A stretch of DNA of 64,000 nucleotides from Streptomyces sp. 11x1 (GTDB taxonomy: Bacteria; Actinomycetota; Actinomycetes; Streptomycetales; Streptomycetaceae): contig NZ_CP122458.1 of the NCBI RefSeq assembly GCF_032598905.1, forward strand, positions 9,635,001 to 9,699,000, read 5' to 3'. This document shows, piece after piece, positions 26,035 to 35,868 of this stretch. The notes under the pieces were generated by a model that was given only the letters and a program-made list of their open reading frames with translations, did not search any database and had not been told where the DNA came from. Position 1 is the first letter of the stretch, and each line of letters opens with the position of its first letter. The position numbers and the translations under genes were made by a program.

Positions 26035-26290
26035 GTGACGAAAGACCAGCCCGCCGAGGGCGCTCAGGATGTTGTCTACCAGGTCCGCCTCCCGCTGTCG
26101 AAGCGGACCATCGATCTCGTCGCCGGCCTGATACGCCGGCGCCGCAACCGGATGCGCTCTGTCTGGCGCAAGGCCGAACCCGGTAAGCAGGCCGTCATCG
26201 TGCTCGCCGTCCTGCGTCACGACCAGCGCCTGGCCGACATGGCCGGCGGCAACGGTGTCGGGGAGTCCACCGTCCGCTGCGGCGCGCGGT
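26035..26290 (+). pseudogene. Transposase N-terminal relic
   Basis: The frame encodes VYQVRLPLSKRTIDLVAGLI, RRNRMRSVWRKAEPGKQAVI, LAVLRHDQRLADMAGGNGV and GESTVR, matching the DNA-binding start of a widespread streptomycete IS transposase. Coherent sequence ends after the HTH; 26290-26560 holds no recognisable gene. Confidence 0.55.
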
Positions 26291-26564
26291 GTCGGCAGAG
26301 ACCAACGCGCGAGCCGCCACCCGGCGTACCACCAAGCTGGATGCCTCGATCGCATGAAGACACACCGACGTGTGACGTCGTCGACCCGGTCGGTCGTGCC
26401 GGGTCGGACAGGCCGGCGACCTTGGTCGCCGGTCTCCGTCGGTGGCAGCCTTCAGCCGGGTACCAGGAACGGGAGCGACCACGAACAGCACCACGTGCGA
26501 CTTGGCACCAACCGTATCGCCGAGCACGCCTCACTCCACTGCCCAAGGTCTCCCAACACCCCAA

Positions 26565-26892
26565 CGCGCCAAGCTGCACGCCGTCGTCGTGGCCACCGGC
26601 AGCAACATCGCCACGCTGCCGGCCGACGAGATTGCGCGGGCGGCGTCGGCCGAAGTCCCTCACGCCGAGTTCGGCGGCCCGTTCGCCCCACACCGGTACA
26701 CCAGGGACCGGTCATCGTTCGGGAGGCCGGCGACCTCCTCGCCGACGAGCCGGACAACGCCCTGGCCCCCTCGTGTCCATCCTCGGCAACTTCGCCGGTG
26801 ACTGCGGCGACGAACCACGCCTGCTGCTCGCCCTGGGCGACACGCCTGTACGGCTGTCCCACCTGGGCCGGCGCATGGCGGCAGCAGGGTGA
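26565..26892 (+). pseudogene. Barstar-like decayed gene (tentative)
   Basis: Pieces in different frames can be strung together: SNIATLPADEIARAASAEVP, then VIVREAGDLLADEPDN, then VSILGNFAGDCGDEPRLLLA and LSHLGRRMAAAG. The last two resemble the C-terminal half of the barstar at 21690 (LLLEDEDPGQL...ILLDILGG...LDQLARRMTAAG). At least two frameshifts are needed. The middle inhibitory helix is not visible. The assignment is weak. Confidence 0.35.
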
Positions 26893-26911
26893 TGACGGTC
26901 GCTCCCTCGGC

Positions 26912-29815
26912 TCAGGCGCGCAGCTTGTAGCCGAAACCGCGGACCGTTTCGATACGGTCGCGGCCGATCTTGGTACGCAGCCGCATCACCTGGACGTCCA
27001 CGACGTGTGTGTCGCCGGACCAGGTGCAGCCCCAGACCCGCTCCAGGAGGATGTCGCGGGTGAGGACCGTGCCGGGCGAAGCCGCGAACTCCCGCAGCAG
27101 CTTCAGCTCGGTGGTGGTCAGGTGGATGGGTGCCCCGTCCTTGTACACCTCCAGTGACACCGGGCAGTACACCAGATCCCCGAACCGGCTCGTACGAGTG
27201 TCGCGCCGTCGGCCCGCGGGGGCCGTGCGTCGCAGCAGGGCGCGCACGCGGGCGAGCAGGACCGTTCCGTCGAAGGGCTTGGCGAGGCAGTCGTCGGCGC
27301 CCGCTTCCAGGCCCCTGACCACGTCCGCCGGGTCGTCGCGGTCCACGAGGAGCAGAACGGGCACCGCGGACTCCTCGTGGATACGCCTGGCCAGGCTCAT
27401 CCCGTCCAGGCCGGGCAGCCGGCCCGCGAGCACGGCGACGTCCGGGGTCTGCTGACGGAACAGGGTGAGCCCCTTCAGGCCGTCGGCGGCGCTGTGTACC
27501 CGGTGACCGCTCGCCTCCAGGATGCGCCGGGCGCTCTCCCTGACCGTCGGGTCGCCGTCGACCAGCAGTACGTCGCATACGCGGGGTCCCTCGGCGGGTG
27601 ACGCGGGCTCGGTGTCCGTGGCGGCAGGCGCGTGTCGGCGGCGCACAGTGCTCGGCGCGGTCTCCTTGACGTCGATGTCACCGTTACCGTCACCGTCGGC
27701 GCCACTGGCGCGTTCGGTGCCGGTGTCGTACGCGGTGTCCCTGCCGCATTCGGGCCCGGCACCGGAATCGGAATCGGTGTCGAGGGCGAGGGCGAAGTCG
27801 ACGGCTCCGCCGGGGGTGTGGTGCCGACCGCCTTCGGCGAACGCCTGCCGGTACGACGCCTCGCCCAGCGCGGCGATCGCGGCTTGCTCGCAGCGGGCGT
27901 GCCACTCGGCCATCTGCGGTCCCAACGCACAGACCGAGGTGCCTGCGTCGTGCCACAGGGCGTCCGCCAGACCCAGCAGCCGGGTGGCCCGTTCATGGGC
28001 GCCGCCGGCGGCGGTGGCCCAGGCGAGCAGTTCCACCATCCTCGCGACCATCGCGTGGTCGTTGAAGCCGCGCATGCCTTCCAGCGCGGCCCTGACCAGG
28101 GCCTCGGTGGTGTCACGGTCACCACGGGCCCAGGCGTAGTGGCCCATGCCCATCAGCACCTGAGCGCGACCCCACCGATCCCCGCTCGCCTCGGCGACGG
28201 CGGCGTACCGGCTGCCGGTGTCTGCCGCCCGGGGATCGCCGGCGTACGCCTGGACGCAGGCCAGCGACAGCCGCCAGCAGGCCGCCGTGCGCTCGTCGCC
28301 CAGCGCGGTCATGGCGGCCAGGGCCGCCTCGTAACGGCCAATGGCCTCAGTCGGCCGCCCCCGGTACTGCGCCGACACCCCGTGCAGGCCGTCCGCCTGG
28401 ATCCGCACCCACGCATCGCCCAGCCGTTCGCCCAGCGACTCGGCCTCCTCCAGCCAGCGGTCGGCCGTGGTCAGGTCGCCCTGGGTCTGCGCCACCCAGA
28501 CAGCGGCCACCAGTGCGCGGGCGCGCTCCGCGCTGGGCTCGGGCGCGGCGGCGAGCGCCCGCTCGAACTGGCGGCGCCCCTCACTGAGGAAACCGCCTAC
28601 GCACCAGTGCCAGGACAGCGCCGCGACCAGCGCGAGACGGGGCCGGGGCTCACCCTCGTAGTCCAGGGCGGCCAGCAGGTTGGCGTGCTCCGCGCGCAGC
28701 AGGGCCAGGCTCTCCTCCTGGCCGGGGCCGTACCAGTTCCGGTCGATGCGGTGAGCGAGCGCGAGGTAGAAGTCGCGGTGGCGTCGGCGCGGTTCGTCCT
28801 GCTCACCGGAGTCCGCGAGCCGCTCCCGGCCGTACTCCCGGATGCTCGCCAGCAGCCGGTAACGCCTCTGACCACCCGCCTCGCAGGTCAGGACGACCGA
28901 CTGGGCGACCAGCCGGTCCAGGAGGTCCAGCACCTCGGCCTCGTCGATCCCCTCCCCGGAGCAGACACCCTCGGCGGCCTCCAGGCTGAACCCCCCGGCG
29001 AAGACGGTCAGGCGGTTCCACAGCAGCCGCTCGGCCGGGGTGCACAGCTCGTAGCTCCAGTCGATCATCCCGCGCAGGGTGCGCTGATGGGCCGGTGCCG
29101 TCCGGCTGCCGCCGGTGAGCAGCGCGAAGCGGTTCTTCAGCCGGTCCGTCAGCTGGCCGACGGTGAGCGTGCGCAGCCGGGAGGCGGCCAGCTCGATCGC
29201 CAGCGGGAGCCCGTCCAGATCGGCGCACAGGCGCGCGATCTCGGCGTGGCCGGCCTCGTCTCCGTGGAACCGCTCCCACACCGCGACGGCCCGGTCCCGC
29301 AGCAGTTCCACCGCATCGTCCTGCACGAGCGGCGCGACGGCGAAGACCTGCTCGCCCGTGACACCCAGGGTATGACGGCTCGTGGCGAGGATGCGCAGCT
29401 CGGGAGCGGCTGACAGAAGGGTTCCGGCCAGTTCGGCGCACGCGTCGATCAGGTGCTCGCAGTTGTCCAGCACCAGCAGCGCGCGCCGCCCGGCCAGATA
29501 ACCCGTGAGCTGGTCCAGCAAGGGCAGCGCCCCGAGGTCGGGCACCCCCAGCGCGCCCGCCGCCGCGGCCGCCACCGCCGACGGGTCGGACACCAGGGCC
29601 AGGTCCACCAGCCACACCCCGTCCGCGAACGCCTCCCGGGACGCGGCGGCCACCTCCAGCGCCAGCCGCGTCTTACCCGCACCGCCCATGCCCGTGAGCG
29701 TCACCAACCGCCGTACGCACAGAAGGCGTCGGATCTCAGCGGTCTCCTGCAGCCGACCCACAAAACTCGTGAACGGCGCGGGCAGATTCCCACACTCCGC
29801 GATCACCTTGGGCAT
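26912..29815 (-). CDS. STAND ATPase-TPR protein fused to pseudo-receiver and OmpR-type DNA-binding domain
   Basis: A 967-residue regulator. Residues ~15-300 are an NB-ARC/AfsR-like ATPase: P-loop LTGMGGAGKTRLA, Walker B ALLVLDNCEHL, and a DLDGLPLAIELAASRL sensor. Residues ~380-650 are TPR-like helices, then a 70-residue acidic low-complexity linker. Residues 747-858 form a receiver fold in which the phospho-acceptor aspartate is Ala797 (VAVLAGRLPG). One acidic-pocket residue is Gly and the switch Thr is Val; the lysine of AKPF remains. Residues ~877-967 are a winged helix (RDILLERVW, VMRLRTKIG). It should bind DNA under ATP- or ligand-driven, not phosphorylation, control. Confidence 0.85.
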   Translation of the reverse strand: MPKVIAECGNLPAPFTSFVGRLQETAEIRRLLCVRRLVTLTGMGGAGKTRLALEVAAASREAFADGVWLVDLALVSDPSAVAAAAAGALGVPDLGALPLLDQLTGYLAGRRALLVLDNCEHLIDACAELAGTLLSAAPELRILATSRHTLGVTGEQVFAVAPLVQDDAVELLRDRAVAVWERFHGDEAGHAEIARLCADLDGLPLAIELAASRLRTLTVGQLTDRLKNRFALLTGGSRTAPAHQRTLRGMIDWSYELCTPAERLLWNRLTVFAGGFSLEAAEGVCSGEGIDEAEVLDLLDRLVAQSVVLTCEAGGQRRYRLLASIREYGRERLADSGEQDEPRRRHRDFYLALAHRIDRNWYGPGQEESLALLRAEHANLLAALDYEGEPRPRLALVAALSWHWCVGGFLSEGRRQFERALAAAPEPSAERARALVAAVWVAQTQGDLTTADRWLEEAESLGERLGDAWVRIQADGLHGVSAQYRGRPTEAIGRYEAALAAMTALGDERTAACWRLSLACVQAYAGDPRAADTGSRYAAVAEASGDRWGRAQVLMGMGHYAWARGDRDTTEALVRAALEGMRGFNDHAMVARMVELLAWATAAGGAHERATRLLGLADALWHDAGTSVCALGPQMAEWHARCEQAAIAALGEASYRQAFAEGGRHHTPGGAVDFALALDTDSDSGAGPECGRDTAYDTGTERASGADGDGNGDIDVKETAPSTVRRRHAPAATDTEPASPAEGPRVCDVLLVDGDPTVRESARRILEASGHRVHSAADGLKGLTLFRQQTPDVAVLAGRLPGLDGMSLARRIHEESAVPVLLLVDRDDPADVVRGLEAGADDCLAKPFDGTVLLARVRALLRRTAPAGRRRDTRTSRFGDLVYCPVSLEVYKDGAPIHLTTTELKLLREFAASPGTVLTRDILLERVWGCTWSGDTHVVDVQVMRLRTKIGRDRIETVRGFGYKLRA

Positions 29816-30163
29816 GCTTTCCCCGTCTCCCCGTGCCTTGTTCGAAAATTTCCTGGAATTCTTACCAATTTCTTACGGTCGACCCATGGTTGGCCGTATT
29901 GAAGAACTTGGAAGGCCCAGGATTTACGAGGCAGGTTTCTACCGTGTGAACAAGCATGGTCCCGTCCGCAAGCCGTGTGGAGCCCACCCCCACCTTGACC
30001 TCACACCGACAGAGGCGGCAGCGGCAGTGGCAGTCCTGCGTGGCATATCTCACAACCCCGATGCAAAGGACGTTGTCGCGTTGTAACCAGTCACAGAGCC
30101 ATTACGCGACCCGTCGGCCTTTGATCGAAGTGCCGAGCCCTCTGTGGAAATGAGTCGACTCAA
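29816..30163. other. Upstream region of the large regulator
   Basis: An AT-richer stretch that should contain the promoter of the reverse-strand regulator. A doubtful 66-codon frame lies at 29886-30086 (listed separately). A 12-bp perfect palindrome TGAGTCGACTCA is at 30151-30162. Confidence 0.4.
29886..30086 (+). CDS. Possible small protein of unknown function
   Basis: A 66-codon frame from ATG to TAA. The product includes RIEELGRPRIYEAGFYRVNK and HPHLDLTPTEAAAAVAVLRG. The codons have much lower third-position GC than nearby genes, so it is either foreign or non-coding. No clear ribosome-binding site is visible. I recognise no family. Confidence 0.25.
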   Translation: MVGRIEELGRPRIYEAGFYRVNKHGPVRKPCGAHPHLDLTPTEAAAAVAVLRGISHNPDAKDVVAL

Positions 30164-30378
30164 TTGTCAGGCAGCCGAGAATTGATTGGCGACATGAATC
30201 ATGCCAGTGATCAATCGCCTGGTCCTGTTCGGGCTGCGGGCAGACGGGGCGCACGCCCTTGCCGACCCGGCGTTGGGACTCCGGCCTGGTGCAGGCGCGG
30301 TCCGGTCAGGGAGGCTCCGCCATCCTGGTTCTTGTTGGTCGGCGGGTCCGGTGCCGTTCTTCATCGTGGGAGCGCTGA

Positions 30379-30415
30379 CATGGACGGTCGAGCGGCGGGT
30401 GCAGCTGGCGGAACC
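30379..30415 (+). pseudogene. Stub related to the coiled-coil gene at 25413
   Basis: The frame reads LTWTVERRVQLAE, closely matching LTWTIGRRLELAK at the start of the protein at 25413, then loses similarity after about 12 codons. Only this N-terminal scrap survives next to the chimeric TetR relic. Confidence 0.45.
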
Positions 30416-30439
30416 CGACGATCTGCTACTTGGCTGCGA

Positions 30440-31084
30440 TCAGCTGCCCGTCTCCCCGGTGCAGTACGCCAGCTGACCGCGTGCGTCGAGCAGATCGGGG
30501 TGCGCATCGGGCAACGGCTCCTGTGCCTCGCTGACCACGCTGCGGAACATGCGAACAGCCTGTTGTGTCCGGCCGACTTCCCCGGTGGAGAAGGCCGCTT
30601 GGCGCCGGGCCCCGAGGGCGAACAGGGGTGCCACGCCAGGCCGATCCGCGATGCGCCGCAAGCGCGCGACGGCCTCGCTGGGGCGTCCCGCGTCACCCAG
30701 TGCAGGGTCAGAGGAAACAAGGTACCGGAGGGCGCGCGTCAGGTACGCGACGAGCCGGTCCGGCGGCATCTCGGCCACCGGGCCGCCGCGCAGCACGTAC
30801 CGGCTGAGGACGACGCCGATGAGCTGGGAGGCGAGCAGGTCGACGCGCTCGTCCGTGTCGGGCCCGCACGGCACCGTGCGATATGCCTCCATGCTGCTGC
30901 GCCGCATCGCCGTGTACAGGTCGGTCGCGGCCTGCCCGTCGGAAGCGGCGCTGCGGATCAGCGCGAGGGACGGATCGTTGCCGTCGGCGTGTTCCATGCG
31001 TTCGACGAAGGCCCGTGCGATCCGGTTCGGCATGGTCTCGGGCGGGCCGGGCCGTAGTTCGGGCAGGTCGCGGGGGCCGGGCAC
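30440..31084 (-). pseudogene. Chimeric relic: TetR C-terminal domain joined to TPR-like fragment
   Basis: The first half of this reverse frame (NRIARAFVERMEHADGNDPS, LLASQLIGVVLSRYVLRGGP, RLVAYLTRALRYL) is the ligand-binding domain of a TetR regulator. Its DNA-binding N-terminus is absent; upstream sequence to 31211 is not coherent. After LVSSDPALGDAGR the frame switches to TPR-like units (PSEAVARLRRIADRPGVAPL, HPDLLDARGQLAYCTGETG) usually found in unrelated large proteins, and stops abruptly. It is probably a deletion fusion. Confidence 0.55.
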
Positions 31085-31211
31085 GGCCGCGAGGAACAGC
31101 GGCGAACGCGGCCCATGCCGCCTCCGGAATCGCCTCGCGGTGGGCCTCGGGGGCGCGGACGCGTCTCCTCGCGACGGCGGGGACGCCGGGAGGTTCGCTG
31201 CCGGCGCCGGA

Positions 31212-32066
31212 TCAGCGGGCGAGGACGCGGTCCAGCCAGGCCAGCAGGTCGCTGACGATCTCCTTCTTGTTGGTCTCGTGGAACAGCTCGTGGCGGGCTG
31301 CGGGATAGATGAGGTAGGTCACGTCGGTGACGCCGGCCTCGCCGTAGCGTTCGACGAGCAGGTTGCTGCGTGAGAGCTCGGCGTTCAGCGGGTCGTGATC
31401 CCCGACCAGGACGCAGATGGGCAGATCCGCCGGGATGCCCTTGGGCTGGGCGAGTGACGCCGAGGCGACGGTGATGTCGGCCATGCCCTGGGCGTCGAGG
31501 CTGAAGCCGCACATGGGGTCGGCGAGGTAGGCGTCGACGGCCGGTTCGTCCCGGCTGAGCCAGTCGAACGGCGTGCGGCTGGGCTCGAACGCCCCGTTGA
31601 GCGCGAGCAGCGGGTCACTTCCCTCCGCGGCCTCCTGCGCCTGCGACGCGAGCAGGACGTCGACCGCGGTGGTACCGGCGAGGGCGAGTGCGTCGATCAG
31701 GTGGGCGTGGTCCAGGACGTACTGCTGCGAGGCGAAGGAACCGAGGCTGTGTCCGAGCAGGACCAGGGGCAGGCCGGGGTGCTGCTCGCGGATGGTCTGC
31801 GACAGGGTGACCATGTCACCGACGAGCCGGTTCCAGCCGTCGTCCCCGAGCTGACCGGGCTCGGCGTGCCTGCTCAGCCCGTGTCCGCGGTGATCGTTGG
31901 CATAGACGGCGTACCCCTGGGCGGTCAGTGCCGCCGCGAGGGGGGCGTAACGGCCGGCGTGCTCTCCCATACCGTGGGCGATCTGGACGACGGCTCGCGG
32001 GGGCGTGTCCGGCTTCCATTCGTGCACGTGGATCTGGACGCCGTCTTCGCTTTCGAAGGTGAACAT
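31212..32066 (-). CDS. Alpha/beta hydrolase (monoacylglycerol lipase-like)
   Basis: A 284-residue serine hydrolase. The oxyanion segment is VVQIAHGMGEHAGRYAPLA, the nucleophile elbow LVLLGHSLGSFAS, the acid VLVGDHDPLN and the catalytic histidine YPAARHELFHE. HxMxEHxxRY near the N-terminus and the lid region (residues ~140-190) are typical of monoglyceride lipase and lysophospholipase homologues. No signal peptide is seen, so it is cytoplasmic. ATG 32066 has AAGGAA upstream. It lies 124 bases from the Liv-type operon on the same strand but need not be part of it. Confidence 0.85.
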   Translation of the reverse strand: MFTFESEDGVQIHVHEWKPDTPPRAVVQIAHGMGEHAGRYAPLAAALTAQGYAVYANDHRGHGLSRHAEPGQLGDDGWNRLVGDMVTLSQTIREQHPGLPLVLLGHSLGSFASQQYVLDHAHLIDALALAGTTAVDVLLASQAQEAAEGSDPLLALNGAFEPSRTPFDWLSRDEPAVDAYLADPMCGFSLDAQGMADITVASASLAQPKGIPADLPICVLVGDHDPLNAELSRSNLLVERYGEAGVTDVTYLIYPAARHELFHETNKKEIVSDLLAWLDRVLAR

Positions 32067-32190
32067 CGGGTTCCTTGTCTTGGGTACGCGGGCAGCCCTG
32101 AGAGCCCGGCCGAGTGGCAGAGGGTGGGCCGGCCCGAGTGGTTCAGGCTCACGGCGGGTGTGGTGTAGGCGGTTGTGGCCGCCGGCCGGT

Positions 32191-32904
32191 TCAGGCGTGC
32201 TGCTCGCCGAGGTAGCCGGCGATGATGCGGGACTGGTCGGCGCGGAGTTCCCGGGCCGAGGCGTGCGTGGTGATCTCGCCGTGGGAGAGGACGTAGCCGC
32301 GGTCGGCTATGTCGAGGGCGAGACCGACGTGCTGTTCGACGAGCAGCACCCCGCAGCCGGTGTCGTCGGCGTAGCGCCTGACGATGGGCAGCAGCTCCTC
32401 GACGATGATGGGTGCAAGGCCCAGGCTGAGCTCGTCGAGCAGGAGCAGCTTGGGGCCGCGGGCCAGCGCTCGCCCCATGGCGAGCATCTGTTGCTCGCCG
32501 CCGGAGAGCAGTCCTGCCTTGCGGTCCTGGAGGCGGGACAGGGCGGGGAAGTAACGCTGGGCGGCCGCCTGGTCCAGGCGCTCGCCCCGGTGCCCGAGGC
32601 GCAGGTGTTCCGCCACCGTGAGGCCGGAGAAGATGCCTCGTCCTTCCGGAACGTGGGCGATGCCGAGGCGGGCGCGGGTCGCTGCCGGGATCCTGGCGAG
32701 GTCCGTCCCGTCGAAAGTGATCGTGCCGGCAAGGGGGCGCAGCAGCGCGGAGACGGTCTTGAGCGTGGTGGTCTTCCCCGCTCCGTTGGCCCCGAGGAGG
32801 GCGACGACCTCTCCCGCGCCCACTTCGAGGTCGATCCCGCGGATGACGGCGGCTCCGTCGTAACCGGCGGTGAGGCCGGCCACCTCCAGGACTGGGGTGC
32901 TCAT
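32191..32904 (-). CDS. livF: Branched-chain amino-acid-type ABC transporter ATPase (LivF-like)
   Basis: A 237-residue ABC ATPase: Walker [16 protein letters not shown], signature [17 protein letters not shown], Walker [14 protein letters not shown], switch histidine in [11 protein letters not shown]. The short length and [20 protein letters not shown] are typical of LivF proteins. Its ATG overlaps the LivG stop (ATGA). With LivG it would power the fused permease at 33740. The substrate of HAAT-family systems ranges over amino acids, amides and urea; it is not determined here. Confidence 0.9.
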   Translation of the reverse strand: MSTPVLEVAGLTAGYDGAAVIRGIDLEVGAGEVVALLGANGAGKTTTLKTVSALLRPLAGTITFDGTDLARIPAATRARLGIAHVPEGRGIFSGLTVAEHLRLGHRGERLDQAAAQRYFPALSRLQDRKAGLLSGGEQQMLAMGRALARGPKLLLLDELSLGLAPIIVEELLPIVRRYADDTGCGVLLVEQHVGLALDIADRGYVLSHGEITTHASARELRADQSRIIAGYLGEQHA

Positions 32905-33743
32905 GGTGTCTCCGGTGTGCTGGTGAGGGCCTTGGCGGAGCCGTCGCCCGAAGTGGCGGAGGCGGAACGGTCGCCCGAAGCGGCGGACGCGGTGGCGGGC
33001 TGGGCGGCGGACGCCCCGAGGTAGGCGGCGATGACGGCTGGGTCGGTCCGCACCTGTGCCGGTGTCCCGGAGGCGATCACCTTGCCGAACTCCAGGACGA
33101 CGACGTGGTCGCAGATGCCCATCACGAGGCTCATGTCGTGGTCGATGAGGAGCAGCGCGGTACCGGCGTCGGCGACCGCGCGCAGTCTGCGTCCGAGTTC
33201 GGCGCTCTCCGTGGTGTCCAGGCCGGCCGCGGGTTCGTCGAGACAGATGACGTGGGGGCGGGCTGCCAAGGCCCGTGCCACACCGACGAGTTTGCGTCTG
33301 CCCTGGGACAGCTCGTGTGCCGAGGCGTCGGCCAGGTCCTCGAGTCCCAGGGCCGCGAGGGCCTGAGGGACAGCGGGGTTCGGGGACGGGCGGCGCCCGA
33401 AGGTCTCGCCGAGCGTGGTCCACCACGTCGAAGGGTCCGCCGTGACCTGGAGGTTCTCCGCGACCGTGAGGTCCTCGAAGAGTTCGCTGCTCTGGAAGGT
33501 GCGGGCGAGCCCTCGTCGGGCCCGTACATGGGGCGGCCGTCCGGTCAGGTCCTTGCCGTCCAGTTCCACCCTTCCCCGGGCGGCGACGAGACCGGTGACC
33601 GCGTCCACGAAGGTGGTCTTGCCGGCCCCGTTGGGGCCGATGAGCCCCACGAGTTGGCCCTCGCCGACCTCCAGGGAGACATCGCTGAGCGCGTGGACGC
33701 CGCCGTAGCTGACGCCCAACTGCTGGACAGAGAGCACGTTCAC
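32901..33743 (-). CDS. livG: Branched-chain amino-acid-type ABC transporter ATPase (LivG-like)
   Basis: A 280-residue ABC ATPase: Walker [36 protein letters not shown] typical of LivG, signature [15 protein letters not shown], Walker [25 protein letters not shown]. An atypical ~35-residue Ala/Ser-rich tail follows the domain. The GTG at 33743 overlaps the permease stop by 4 bases. It forms the ATPase heterodimer with LivF. Confidence 0.9.
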   Translation of the reverse strand: MNVLSVQQLGVSYGGVHALSDVSLEVGEGQLVGLIGPNGAGKTTFVDAVTGLVAARGRVELDGKDLTGRPPHVRARRGLARTFQSSELFEDLTVAENLQVTADPSTWWTTLGETFGRRPSPNPAVPQALAALGLEDLADASAHELSQGRRKLVGVARALAARPHVICLDEPAAGLDTTESAELGRRLRAVADAGTALLLIDHDMSLVMGICDHVVVLEFGKVIASGTPAQVRTDPAVIAAYLGASAAQPATASAASGDRSASATSGDGSAKALTSTPETP

Positions 33744-35767
33744 GGTGCGACCTCCTTGGCCTCGGCAGTGGTACGGCCGAGGTGGATCTCCGGGGAGCCG
33801 ACGGCGGATGCGTGGTCGGCCGGTGGTCCCGTCGTGGCCGCCGCGCGTCTCGCCCTCTTCGCCGCCCTCCGGCGGTGGGCGGCGCCCGCGATGCCGTCGG
33901 GGTTGGCGATCAGCGTCACGATCAGGGAGACGCCGCCGAAGAGCAGGGCCCAGGTCCCCTTGATCCCGAACCACTTGTCCAGCGCATGGGGCAACAGTGC
34001 CTCGGTGGACATCAGCCCCGCGATCACGGCTCCGGAGACCATGGTGATGCCGCCGATGTAGGCGAAACCGATCAGGCCGAGTGCGGCCAGCGCGGTGAAC
34101 CGGGCGGCGCTGACCGAGCCGAAGTTGTAGCCGTAGAGGGTGCCGGCGGCGCTGGCGATGAAGGAGCTGATGGTGAACGCGGCGATCTTCACGGCCCGGA
34201 CGTCGACACCGGCTGCCGCTGCGGCGCGCTCGTTGGAGCGGACGGCGAGCATCCGCCGGCCGAGTCCGGTGCGCCTGAGGTGGGCGACGTACAGTCCGAG
34301 GGCTACGGTGACGGCCAGGACGAGGAAGCCGAACATGGGGCTGGGTTCGTTGCCGTCCAGGCCGCGGAAGTCCGCTTTGGGACCGAGGTCGATCCCGAAC
34401 AGGCTCGGCGGGGGGACGGAGACTCCGGCCGTTCCGCCGAACGAGGTGTTGTTGAACAGCGCCTGTTCCATGGCCAGGGCCGCGGCCAGGGTGACGACGG
34501 CCAGGCTCACACCCCGCACCCGCAGGGCGGAGACGCCCGCGGCCACTCCGAGCAGGGTGGCCAGCACCATCGCGCCGATGGCGGAGAACGGGAACGGGAT
34601 CCCCCACCCGACCGAGAGGTGGGAGAGGACGAAGCCCGCGGTTCCGGAGAGCGCGAGCTGCATCACGGAGATCTGTCCGACGTAGCCGGTGATGACGACG
34701 TAGGACAGGACGATGACCATGCCGATCAAGGAGTTCGTGAGTGCCTGGCGGAAGTCGAACGGGAGCACTATCAGTGCGGCGGCGGCGACCGTGGCGGATA
34801 TCAGAGCGGGACGCAGCAGCCGCTCCGGCAAGGGCACCGCGGGCAGTCGCTGTTCGACGAGTTCACCGCGGCGCGGCAGACCGGCACCCCGCACGTACAG
34901 GGCGACGACCATCAGGGCGAAGACGAGGAGCTGCTGAAGGCCGGGCATGGCGTTGCCGTTGTCGGTCGGGAACCAGCTCTGTGTGGACAGGTAGTACACG
35001 ATCGACTGGAGCACTCCGATGAGGATCCCCGCGGTGCAGGCGATCCACAGCGAGGTGAACCCGGCGAAGAGGGCGGCGGCCAGGGCCGGGACCACCTGCA
35101 GGGGGAGCGTCATGGAGTCGACCTGCACGATGGGCGCGGCCAGGACACCGAGCAGCCCGGCGACCAGGGCGGCCAGGAGGGTGTTGGCCATCGAGACGCT
35201 GTTGGGCGACAGGCCTGCCAGCAGCGCGGCCTGTTCGTTCTCCGAGGCCGCGCGGGTGGCGAGGCCCAAGCGGCTCCACCGGTACAGGGCCCCGAGGGCC
35301 AGGGCGATCACGACGACCAGTCCGGCCAGGACGAAGCGGTCGGAGGGTGTGGTGATGCCCAGCATGGTGACAGTGCCGGTCGGAAGGATGCTCGGTGCCT
35401 GTTGCGGCTGCACCCCGAAGACCAGGAGCACGGTGGCCTGCAGGGTGAGCAGGACTCCGAGGGAGGCCGCGAGCTTGGCCAGGGGCGAGACGGTGCGCAG
35501 CGGCTTGAAGACCGCCACCTCTGTCAGGACTCCGACGGCCAGCGCGACTGCGAGCGCCCCGGCGAGAGCGGGTCCCACGGGCAGCGTGAGGCCGAAGAAA
35601 CCGGTGGTCAGGGCCCAGAAGGCATAGGCCGAGGCCATGGCGACCGCGCCGGTGGACAGGTTGATGATGCCCGAGCCCCGGTAGGTGACCACCACGCCGA
35701 GCGCGATGCCGGCGATCAGTGCCCCCTGGCCGAGGCCGAGCACGGCGAAGAGCAGGATCTGTTCCAA
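33740..35767 (-). CDS. Fused LivH-LivM ABC transporter permease
   Basis: A 675-residue membrane protein joining both permease halves that are separate LivH and LivM in most bacteria. Residues ~1-290 are LivH-like ([40 protein letters not shown]). After a ~25-residue linker, residues ~315-640 are LivM-like ([40 protein letters not shown]). Each half has an EAA-like loop for an ATPase. The start is TTG 35767, with AGGAG 8 bases upstream. A stem-loop separates it from the binding-protein gene. Confidence 0.9.
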   Translation of the reverse strand: MEQILLFAVLGLGQGALIAGIALGVVVTYRGSGIINLSTGAVAMASAYAFWALTTGFFGLTLPVGPALAGALAVALAVGVLTEVAVFKPLRTVSPLAKLAASLGVLLTLQATVLLVFGVQPQQAPSILPTGTVTMLGITTPSDRFVLAGLVVVIALALGALYRWSRLGLATRAASENEQAALLAGLSPNSVSMANTLLAALVAGLLGVLAAPIVQVDSMTLPLQVVPALAAALFAGFTSLWIACTAGILIGVLQSIVYYLSTQSWFPTDNGNAMPGLQQLLVFALMVVALYVRGAGLPRRGELVEQRLPAVPLPERLLRPALISATVAAAALIVLPFDFRQALTNSLIGMVIVLSYVVITGYVGQISVMQLALSGTAGFVLSHLSVGWGIPFPFSAIGAMVLATLLGVAAGVSALRVRGVSLAVVTLAAALAMEQALFNNTSFGGTAGVSVPPPSLFGIDLGPKADFRGLDGNEPSPMFGFLVLAVTVALGLYVAHLRRTGLGRRMLAVRSNERAAAAAGVDVRAVKIAAFTISSFIASAAGTLYGYNFGSVSAARFTALAALGLIGFAYIGGITMVSGAVIAGLMSTEALLPHALDKWFGIKGTWALLFGGVSLIVTLIANPDGIAGAAHRRRAAKRARRAAATTGPPADHASAVGSPEIHLGRTTAEAKEVAP

Positions 35768-35805
35768 GTCATGACTCCTGTCATGAGTCCGTGAGTCCGC
35801 GAGTG

Positions 35806-35853
35806 GCCACCGCTGAGGCTGCGTCCGGGGAGGCGTGCAGCCTCAGCGGTGGC
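35806..35853 (-). terminator. 17-bp hairpin between binding protein and permease genes
   Basis: GCCACCGCTGAGGCTGC (35806-35822) pairs perfectly with GCAGCCTCAGCGGTGGC (35837-35853), with a 14-base loop. On the transcript it follows the binding-protein stop by 15 bases and precedes the permease start by about 40. Such intercistronic stems usually attenuate or stabilise mRNA so that the binding protein is made in excess. Confidence 0.75.
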
Positions 35854-35868
35854 GGGGGAGGGCGGGTC

